Below, one piece after another: positions 1-4,483 of a stretch of DNA of 5,508 nucleotides. A program made the translations under genes and the position numbers. The stretch is taken from positions 1 to 5,508 of the forward strand of contig JAGOWF010000196.1 in the NCBI GenBank assembly GCA_018060305.1, in the 5' to 3' direction. The notes under the pieces were generated by a model that did no database searches, had not been told where the DNA came from, and saw only the letters and a list, made by a program, of their open reading frames with translations. The first letter of the stretch is position 1. The number at the start of each line of letters is the position of its first letter. Source of the DNA: Pyrinomonadaceae bacterium (GTDB taxonomy: Bacteria; Acidobacteriota; Blastocatellia; Pyrinomonadales; Pyrinomonadaceae).

Positions 1-1049
1 ATCTCGCCGGGCTTCATCTTGAGCAGTCGCTGATACGGATCGTCCGGCTTATTCAGATTTTCGCGCACAGGCCCCGGCAACTTGCCGCCGGAGGACGCCG
101 TAGTCGGGCTCTCAGAGTGTCCTTTGGCGAGGGTCGCAAAAGCCTCTTCGCTGACCGTCTGCCCGTCCTTTCTCAATTGCTGAACAAGTTCCGCGGCCTT
201 TGTTTGGACCTGCGAGTCGAATTCAGGTTTTGCGACACGCAGAACGATCTCCTGGCCTAGAACGCCTCCGATCTTTTTGTCGGGCGGCAGGTTGTCATAT
301 TCGGCGCGGATTTCGGCATCCGTAATACTCAGTTTCTCACCGATCTTGGCGGTGTTTACAAAGATGTACTTGATCTTTTTCTGCGGCACATTGACGTAAT
401 ACGTCGCCTTGTTCTTTTCAAAATAATCGCGAAGTTCTGCTTCGGTGGGTGTGATCTTCTTGGCGAGGTCGGCGCTGTTAACGACAACATAGCTTAGGTC
501 AAATTTCGTGTTCTTGCGCCTGAAACTATCAAGCAGTTCTTCCTCAGACACGACCAGCCCCGCCGTAAGAAAGGCCTCGAGCTTCTGCATGCTGATGTTA
601 TCCCTGACGCTCTCTTCGTAATCCGAGATGCTGCCGAACTGCTCGGTCACGTTCTGTTTGTAAACTGCTTCGTCAAAGGGTTTACCTTCTTCAGGCTTAT
701 TAGTTTCACGGATCTTGGCGGCCACCTCTGCGTCGCTCGCGGTCAGGCCAAGCCGGGCGGCCTCAATGCGCAGGATCCTGCTGTTGACCAAGCGATCGAG
801 GATCGTCTTCGCAGGTGACTTTTGCCCCCGCATAAACATGCTCTCGTTCTCCTGCTGCCTGGCGATCTCACCGACAGTTATTTTCTCTCCGGCAACCGAT
901 GCAGCGGTTTCCTCGCTCTTTGAGAGGTTGGCGCCCGAGCTGTTCTGCGTCGGCTGGTAAAAGAGGATGAGACTCACGACCATGATGATCGCGAACATAA
1001 GAAGGACGAAGTTGCGTGTCTTTTCGAGACGGTTGAAAAACTTTAACAT
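1..1049 (-). CDS. Peptidyl-prolyl cis-trans isomerase, PpiD-like (N-terminal anchor, SurA-type chaperone region, PpiC/parvulin domain); C-terminus cut off by the window edge
   Basis: The reading frame stays open from an ATG at 1049 to the left edge, giving 349 codons without a stop. Residues 1-11 are short and basic (MLKFFNRLEK). One hydrophobic helix follows at about 13-30 (FVLLMFAIIMVVSLILF), then a long soluble region. This is the topology of PpiD: an inner-membrane anchor with a periplasmic chaperone that helps fold exported and outer-membrane proteins. Residues about 50-180 look like a SurA_N-type segment (SVAGEKITVGEIARQ, then a helix around ILDRLVNSRIL). Residues about 265-349 begin a parvulin domain, with FATLAKGHSES and GGKLPGP at about 304-326 matching the family's F..LA...S....GG.LG pattern. 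Full-length PpiD proteins are around 600 residues, so close to half is missing. A good promoter lies upstream, and an AGG 8 nt before the ATG may serve as ribosome binding site. A SurA/PrsA-like foldase is the alternative name, but the uncleaved-looking anchor favours PpiD. The family call is firm; the exact subtype is less so. Confidence 0.9.
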   Translation of the reverse strand, partial: MLKFFNRLEKTRNFVLLMFAIIMVVSLILFYQPTQNSSGANLSKSEETAASVAGEKITVGEIARQQENESMFMRGQKSPAKTILDRLVNSRILRIEAARLGLTASDAEVAAKIRETNKPEEGKPFDEAVYKQNVTEQFGSISDYEESVRDNISMQKLEAFLTAGLVVSEEELLDSFRRKNTKFDLSYVVVNSADLAKKITPTEAELRDYFEKNKATYYVNVPQKKIKYIFVNTAKIGEKLSITDAEIRAEYDNLPPDKKIGGVLGQEIVLRVAKPEFDSQVQTKAAELVQQLRKDGQTVSEEAFATLAKGHSESPTTASSGGKLPGPVRENLNKPDDPYQRLLKMKPGE

Positions 1050-1101
1050 TTGCTAAACCTAACCCCTGATTGAAGGATATTTACCTAATGGACAAACCGC
1101 A

Positions 1102-1130
1102 ATTCTAGCAAAAGCGCCATTCAATGCCAA
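1102..1130 (-). promoter_or_regulatory. Sigma70-type promoter for the PpiD-like gene
   Basis: Read on the minus strand, TTGGCA (1130-1125, 5 of 6 to TTGACA) is followed by a spacer of exactly 17 nt and then TAGAAT (1107-1102, 5 of 6 to TATAAT). This is the best canonical promoter in the window. Transcription would begin near 1095, giving a leader of about 45 nt before the ATG at 1049. The promoter is predicted from sequence only. Confidence 0.7.
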
Positions 1131-1160
1131 CGCGCGCATGGCCCGCTGCCTACATAATAC

Positions 1161-1189
1161 TTGCAGTTTTGCGGGGCATCGTTGATGAT
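1161..1189 (+). promoter_or_regulatory. Weak candidate promoter for nadK
   Basis: TTGCAG (1161-1166, 3 of 6 to consensus) and GATGAT (1184-1189, 4 of 6) are separated by 17 nt. Transcription would start near 1196, about 15 nt before the nadK ATG. The matches are poor, and no Shine-Dalgarno sequence precedes the start codon. It is listed only as the best available candidate. Confidence 0.25.
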
Positions 1190-1210
1190 TAACACGTCTT
1201 TTTACTGCAT

Positions 1211-2047
1211 ATGGCAAGCTCGATACAAAGAGTTGCAATAGTCATAAAGCCTGATCACGCGGAGGCAAGTTCGACCGCCGCTCAGCTATCTGAATGGCTT
1301 GCTGAGCGCGGCATAGCGCTGCCCAGCGGCCCTATCGCGTCAGGTGATCCAAAGGGTGCGGCGGCGATAACAGGGGCCGACCTTATCGTCGTGCTCGGCG
1401 GCGATGGGACGATGCTCGCGACCGCCCGGCTCATCGGCGACGCTTCGATCCCGGTTCTTGGCATTAATCACGGCAGTCTCGGTTACCTAACTGATTTCCG
1501 GATCGAGGAGATGTTTCCCGCGCTTGAGCTGGTCCTTGCGGGCGACTATGCAATAGATCACCGCGTAATGCTGGATGTCGAGCATGCTGGTAACACGATA
1601 TCGGGACGTGTATTGAACGACGTAGTGATCAACAAAGCAGCCCTTGCTCGGATAGTCGAGATCGAGGTCAAGTTAAATGGCCTATATGTGAATTCCTTTC
1701 GTGCCGACGGACTGATCGTCTCGACGCCGACGGGTTCGACGGCCTACAATCTCTCGGCAGGCGGCCCGATAATCTACCCTTCAATGAACGCGATCGTCCT
1801 TACGCCGATCTGTCCGTTTACGCTAACCAATCGGCCGATCGTTGTCCCCGATACTTCGGAGATAGAGCTAAGGCTCCAGAGCGGCAGCGAAGACGTTGTT
1901 CTGGGCCTCGATGGCCAGACGGGCTTTCCGATGCAGGCCGGCGACGCCGTCGTGATCCGCAAAAGCGACGTCACATTTGATCTCGTGCAGCCGGCAAATA
2001 GGAACTACTTTGATGTGTTACGGAACAAACTCAAGTGGGGCCGATAG
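1211..2047 (+). CDS. nadK: NAD kinase (ATP/polyphosphate-dependent NAD phosphorylation)
   Basis: The enzyme phosphorylates NAD to NADP in the cytoplasm and is normally the cell's only source of NADP(H). All family landmarks are present in order in 278 residues, a typical bacterial length. These are GGDGT at 63-67 with the catalytic Asp65, LGINHGSLGYL at 83-93, the ND pair at 136-137 in LNDVVINK, STPTGSTAY at 171-179, SAGGPI at 182-187, TNRPIVVPD at 206-214, and DGQ at 234-236. One oddity is TPICPFTL at 198-205, where I expect PHTL or PHSL; the usual His is Phe here. ATG at 1211 is the first usable start, because an in-frame TAA lies at 1190-1192 with no other start between. No Shine-Dalgarno sequence is visible. 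The gene ends 3 bp from the stop of the convergent alkyltransferase-like gene, leaving no room for a separate terminator. The identification is secure. Confidence 0.97.
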   Translation: MASSIQRVAIVIKPDHAEASSTAAQLSEWLAERGIALPSGPIASGDPKGAAAITGADLIVVLGGDGTMLATARLIGDASIPVLGINHGSLGYLTDFRIEEMFPALELVLAGDYAIDHRVMLDVEHAGNTISGRVLNDVVINKAALARIVEIEVKLNGLYVNSFRADGLIVSTPTGSTAYNLSAGGPIIYPSMNAIVLTPICPFTLTNRPIVVPDTSEIELRLQSGSEDVVLGLDGQTGFPMQAGDAVVIRKSDVTFDLVQPANRNYFDVLRNKLKWGR

Positions 2048-2050
2048 ATA

Positions 2051-2407
2051 TTACGTCAATAGGCTCGGCTGGACGCTAGCTTCCTCGAAACCTTCCGGAA
2101 ACCAACGATACGTTACAAGATCGCACTTGCCCGCGGTATTGAAGATGATCCCTTCGGCCTCAAGCAGTTCCTGCTGTAGATCGATCGGGATGGTGAGCCG
2201 GCCCGTCGAGCACTTGCCCTGTGAATTGATCACACGCTGCCACGGCACATCGTCGGGCGAGCTGTGCATAACGTAGCCGACGGTGCGGGCGGTGTAGCCT
2301 TCGCCCAAGATCAGCGCGATCTGGCCGTAGGTCATCACTCGTCCCGCCGGAACCCGGCGAACGATCTCGTAAACACGCTCTCGGTATGCCGGGTGGTCAG
2401 CGATCAT
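2051..2407 (-). CDS. Alkyltransferase-like protein (ATL; MGMT/Ogt-family DNA-binding domain with Trp in place of the acceptor Cys)
   Basis: Taking the ATG at 2407 gives a 118-residue protein that is just the O6-alkylguanine-DNA alkyltransferase DNA-binding domain. It shows RVYEIVRRVPAGRVMTYGQIA at about 11-31, an arginine-finger-like Arg41 in TARTVGYVM, and PWQRVINSQGK at 55-65. True alkyltransferases have PCHR(V) here, with Cys as alkyl acceptor. Trp56 replaces that Cys, as in known ATL proteins, so it should not transfer alkyl groups. ATLs bind O6-alkylguanine, flip it out, and hand the site to nucleotide excision repair. A longer start at 2476 exists, but the extra 23 residues are low-complexity and lie inside the upstream gene. 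The 2407 ATG overlaps that gene's TGA in an ATGA, which suggests translational coupling, and the resulting length fits the family. Transcription is probably from the cyclase promoter. The family is certain and the start very likely. Confidence 0.93.
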   Translation of the reverse strand: MIADHPAYRERVYEIVRRVPAGRVMTYGQIALILGEGYTARTVGYVMHSSPDDVPWQRVINSQGKCSTGRLTIPIDLQQELLEAEGIIFNTAGKCDLVTYRWFPEGFEEASVQPSLLT

Positions 2408-3039
2408 CTTTTGATAAGGAACGTGCGGGTCGGCGCTCCGTCGCCCGTTGCCCCGTCGTATTTCAGCGGCGCGCATATCAGGTCATAATCGCCCGGCTCG
2501 ATCTCACGCAGATCGAGCCCCTCGACGATCACGATCTCATGCTCCAGCAGTGTCGTATGAACAGGATGCCTCGGCGAACCACTTTTCTCGATCGATAGAT
2601 AATCAATGCCGATGAGGACGACACCGTTTTCAACGAGCATCCTGGCCGCAGCCGGCGTCAGGTATGTGAAATCTTTCCGAAAACCGTCCTCGGGTGTTGC
2701 CCAGAACTCAGAATTGCGCGTCTTTAACAGCAGTCGCTTGATGCCGCCGATATCGCCGAGATGTTCGGGTTCGATGGCAGTTACGTCGTCCGCGACCTGA
2801 ACGACGCAGCACGGGCCGATCAGTTTTGCCGGATCAAGCTCGTGAACACGTCGTGCGCCTTCGATAAAGTGGTTTGGGGCATCGACGTGCGTCGCCGTGT
2901 GAACGCCAAACGAGATCTGCGAAACATTCGCGGTGTCGCCGCGCGTGATCGCCTCAAAAGAGGTGAACTCAACGCCCGGATCACCCTGATAAATGGGCGT
3001 TCCGGGGCTGATCGTAACGGTGACGTCGTAGATCTTCAC
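2404..3039 (-). CDS. Cyclase-family metal-dependent hydrolase, kynurenine formamidase (KynB)-like
   Basis: This 211-residue protein belongs to the cyclase/KynB family. The metal-binding signature HTATHVDAPNHF is at 47-58, supplying His47, His51, Asp53 and His57. The usual form is HxGTHxDxPxH, so Ala replaces the Gly. The second set of ligands fits His161 (HPVHTTLLEHE) and Glu173 (IVEGLDL). The N-terminus KIYDVTVTISPGTPIYQGDP is typical of the family. KynB hydrolyses N-formylkynurenine in tryptophan breakdown, but relatives act on other cyclic or amide substrates. No tryptophan or NAD-synthesis gene is adjacent, so the substrate is not established. Translation starts at a GTG (3039-3037), because an in-frame TGA sits at 3045-3043 and the family's N-terminus begins right there. 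No Shine-Dalgarno sequence is present, and a -10-like element ends 7 nt upstream. It is the first gene of an operon with the alkyltransferase-like gene. Confidence 0.9.
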   Translation of the reverse strand: MKIYDVTVTISPGTPIYQGDPGVEFTSFEAITRGDTANVSQISFGVHTATHVDAPNHFIEGARRVHELDPAKLIGPCCVVQVADDVTAIEPEHLGDIGGIKRLLLKTRNSEFWATPEDGFRKDFTYLTPAAARMLVENGVVLIGIDYLSIEKSGSPRHPVHTTLLEHEIVIVEGLDLREIEPGDYDLICAPLKYDGATGDGAPTRTFLIKR

Positions 3040-3046
3040 TATTCAC

Positions 3047-3076
3047 AGGATAATCGACCTCAGCGACCTCTGCCAA
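3047..3076 (-). promoter_or_regulatory. Promoter of the cyclase-ATL operon, probably giving a leaderless transcript
   Basis: On the minus strand, TTGGCA (3076-3071, 5 of 6) is followed by an 18-nt spacer and TATCCT (3052-3047, 4 of 6). The -10 ends exactly 7 nt before the GTG start, which places the likely transcription start at or next to the start codon. The -35 is identical to that of the PpiD-like gene. The whole spacer consists of two 9-bp direct repeats that differ at one base. Confidence 0.5.
3053..3070. repeat. Tandem 9-bp direct repeat inside the cyclase promoter
   Basis: On the plus strand, ATCGACCTC (3053-3061) is followed directly by AGCGACCTC (3062-3070), with one mismatch. Together the two copies exactly fill the gap between the predicted -35 and -10. 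This could be a regulator binding site occluding polymerase, or a chance duplication. Confidence 0.55.
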
Positions 3077-3089
3077 AAGCGGGATTGCG

Positions 3090-3118
3090 TTCTCAATGAG
3101 CTTGGGCGAAACTTTTAT
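3090..3118 (+). promoter_or_regulatory. Weak candidate promoter for mqnA
   Basis: TTCTCA (3090-3095, 4 of 6) and TTTTAT (3113-3118, 4 of 6, lacking the important second-position A) are 17 nt apart. The -10 ends 6 nt before the mqnA ATG. This resembles the leaderless arrangement seen at the neighbouring genes, but the match is weak. Confidence 0.25.
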
Positions 3119-3124
3119 TTTCCT

Positions 3125-3913
3125 ATGAACACGCCTCGCTTATCAGCATCGGCATACTCCAATACCGCACCGCTCGTGTGGTCGTTCCTCTATGGCTCGA
3201 ACCACGGCAAGGTCGAACTGATACTAGACAACGCACCGTCCCGCTCCGCCCAACTCCTCGATCAGGATCGTGTCGATGTCGCTCTCGTCCCGGTCATCTG
3301 TGCCCAGACCATTGACGGCGTGCGCATCATCGCCGATGTCTGTGTCGGGTCAAAACAGCGCGTCCGCAGCGTCTGTCTCGTAACGAATGGTTGTGATCTT
3401 ACAGATGTGACGTCGGTCGCCCTCGATACCTCGTCGCGGACATCGGTCGTATTGACAAAGATGATATTTCGCGAGTTTTATGGGTTTGAGCCCGAATGGA
3501 TCGGGGCAGAGCCTGACCTTACAGCTATGCTCGCAAATGCCGATGCGGCGTTGATCATCGGCGATCCGGCTCTCGCGATCACCGCATCGTCCGATAGGGC
3601 ACACTTTGATCTCGCCGAGCTTTGGCACCGGCACACGGGGCTTGGATTTGTCTTTGCAATGTGGATGACCCGTCGTGCAGCGTGCGCGATCGACCTTGCG
3701 GGTGCTCGTGATGAGGGGCTGACGCACGTTCCTCAAATTGCCGCAAACTACGCCGCTCAGATAGGGCTATCGCCCGCTGACATGGCAGATTACCTCACTG
3801 ACAACATCACTTATTCACCGGACGGATCGATGATGAGCGGCCTAAAACTATACTTTGAACTAGCCGCGAAGCACGGCCTTATTGTGGAGAACAGACCTCT
3901 TCAATTCATCTAA
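3125..3913 (+). CDS. mqnA: Chorismate dehydratase MqnA (futalosine pathway of menaquinone synthesis)
   Basis: MqnA removes water from chorismate to give 3-[(1-carboxyvinyl)oxy]benzoate, the first committed step of the futalosine route to menaquinone. The 262-residue protein has the periplasmic-binding-protein-like fold typical of the family and its usual landmarks. These are SAYSNTAPLVW near the N-terminus (about 9-19, with Asn13), DVALVPV at 51-57, RVRSVCLVT at 79-87, VALDTSSRTSVVL at 98-110, DAALIIGDPAL at 140-150, and DLAELWHRHTGLGFVFAMW at 162-180. The start fits, because the conserved block begins about 8 residues in. No Shine-Dalgarno sequence precedes the ATG (TTTTATTTTCCT). The stop codon TAA overlaps the stop of the convergent downstream gene. 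mqnC, for the third step, lies about 570 bp downstream on the same strand, but an opposite-strand gene intervenes, so the two cannot form a simple operon. The identification is confident. Confidence 0.95.
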   Translation: MNTPRLSASAYSNTAPLVWSFLYGSNHGKVELILDNAPSRSAQLLDQDRVDVALVPVICAQTIDGVRIIADVCVGSKQRVRSVCLVTNGCDLTDVTSVALDTSSRTSVVLTKMIFREFYGFEPEWIGAEPDLTAMLANADAALIIGDPALAITASSDRAHFDLAELWHRHTGLGFVFAMWMTRRAACAIDLAGARDEGLTHVPQIAANYAAQIGLSPADMADYLTDNITYSPDGSMMSGLKLYFELAAKHGLIVENRPLQFI

Positions 3914-4443
3914 AGATCGGAGATTGGCCGTTTGAGTTCCTTGTATAGCTTGTCACCATCAACTTTGCCGTCGTTGTTCTTGAGGTGCTCGACGACGATA
4001 AGTGCGTAATGGATGCGCTTGTCGATGTCCTTGACCTTGCCGATGTAGTAGAGCAGGCTCCGCTGCTTGCCCGCCGTCAGGCTGTGAAAAAGACGGTCGC
4101 CCTCGGGATCCTGATCAAGCACCTCGCGAAACTCCTCGGGCATCGGAATGCCGTACTTGCTCTCGTCGGCCTTGAGTTCCACATCGACCTTGTCGCCGGC
4201 CTCAAGCCCGAGCTTTACTCGCGTTGGCTTATTGACCGTGATAAAAAAATCACCGTGGTAATGCATCAGTCCGGCTTGAAACGAAACTTCGCCGTTCAGC
4301 GTGCACACGACACGTCGCGATTTGCCGTCGGACGGAAAACTCTCGGCGATCTTTTTCTTTACAAGTATAAAATGCCAGCCGTAATCGGCCGCAAGCTTGC
4401 CGAGTTCCGTAGTAAATCTGGCCGTCTTTGCCGGTTTCGCCAT
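3910..4443 (-). CDS. DUF1905 and YdeI/OmpD-associated (OmdA) domain protein, function unknown
   Basis: This is a 177-residue soluble protein with no signal peptide or membrane segment. Residues about 9-93 look like a DUF1905 domain, a small beta-barrel: FTTELGKL, GWHFILVKKKIAESF, SRRVVCTLNGEVSFQAGL, then LGLEAGDKVDVEL at 78-90. Residues about 98-158 resemble the OmdA (bacteriocin-protection, YdeI/OmpD-associated) domain: GIPMPEEFREVLDQDPEGDRLFHSL, then a helix with KQRSLLYYIGKVKD and RIHYALIVVEHL. The two domains are often found together in one protein, but the biochemical role is not established, and the bacteriocin link should not be read as a function here. The ATG at 4443 is preceded by TAAAAT exactly 7 nt upstream. 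The gene lies head to head with mqnC (40-bp gap) and tail to tail with mqnA, the TAG sharing bases with the mqnA TAA. Nothing ties it to menaquinone synthesis beyond position. Confidence 0.88.
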   Translation of the reverse strand: MAKPAKTARFTTELGKLAADYGWHFILVKKKIAESFPSDGKSRRVVCTLNGEVSFQAGLMHYHGDFFITVNKPTRVKLGLEAGDKVDVELKADESKYGIPMPEEFREVLDQDPEGDRLFHSLTAGKQRSLLYYIGKVKDIDKRIHYALIVVEHLKNNDGKVDGDKLYKELKRPISDL

Positions 4444-4450
4444 CCGCCTG

Positions 4451-4479
4451 ATTTTAAGCCCTTGTTTTGCTAAGATAAA
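4451..4479 (-). promoter_or_regulatory. Candidate leaderless promoter for the DUF1905/OmdA gene
   Basis: On the minus strand, TAAAAT (4456-4451, 5 of 6 to TATAAT) lies exactly 7 nt before the ATG at 4443. A poor -35, TTTATC (4479-4474, 3 of 6), is 17 nt upstream. The element overlaps the divergent mqnC promoter, so use of one may hinder the other. The only SD-like bases (AGG) end 3 nt from the ATG, too close to work well. Confidence 0.45.
4468..4476 (+). promoter_or_regulatory. Candidate extended -10 promoter for mqnC, leaderless
   Basis: TGCTAAGAT (4468-4476) has the TGn extension followed by TAAGAT (4 of 6 to consensus). It ends exactly 7 nt before the mqnC ATG, so transcription should start at or beside that ATG. 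No good -35 is found 16-18 nt upstream, as is usual for extended -10 promoters. No Shine-Dalgarno sequence is visible. Confidence 0.45.
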
Positions 4480-4483
4480 GCCG

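Larger units (their letters stand above)
1050..1210. other. Divergent intergenic region between the PpiD-like gene and nadK
   Basis: These 161 bp separate two divergently transcribed genes and contain no plausible gene of their own. On the minus strand they hold the strong promoter at 1102-1130. On the plus strand there is only a weak nadK candidate at 1161-1189, plus an isolated CATAAT at 1153-1158 with no matching -35. GCCA (1126-1129) and TGGC (1139-1142) form a short inverted pair overlapping the minus-strand -35. This could be an operator half-site pair but is too short to claim. Confidence 0.6.

Noticed and set aside
715..960. An 81-codon plus-strand frame opposite the PpiD-like gene
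   Set aside because: It is low-complexity Ser/Ala/Arg sequence antisense to a well-supported gene.
1126..1142. Inverted pair GCCA / TGGC beside the PpiD-like promoter -35
   Set aside because: Four-base arms around a 9-bp centre are expected by chance and do not support an operator call alone.
2040..2056. Possible bidirectional terminator between nadK and the ATL gene
   Set aside because: The 3-bp gap and its flanks form no GC-rich stem and no U-run.
2408..2476. N-terminal extension of the ATL gene from an ATG at 2476
   Set aside because: The extra residues are Arg-rich and not family-like, and they lie wholly inside the cyclase gene. The ATGA start at 2407 gives the normal ATL length.
2761..3099. 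A 112-codon plus-strand frame overlapping the cyclase gene and its promoter
   Set aside because: It is antisense to the metal-binding region of the cyclase and has no recognisable features.
3350..3736. A 128-codon minus-strand frame inside mqnA
   Set aside because: The translation is rich in Arg and Cys with no domain pattern. mqnA in the opposite frame is fully conserved, so this is a shadow.
3985..4473. A 162-codon plus-strand frame opposite the DUF1905/OmdA gene
   Set aside because: It lies antisense to a gene with clear domain matches. Its own translation shows no recognisable domain, and it would cover the divergent promoter region.
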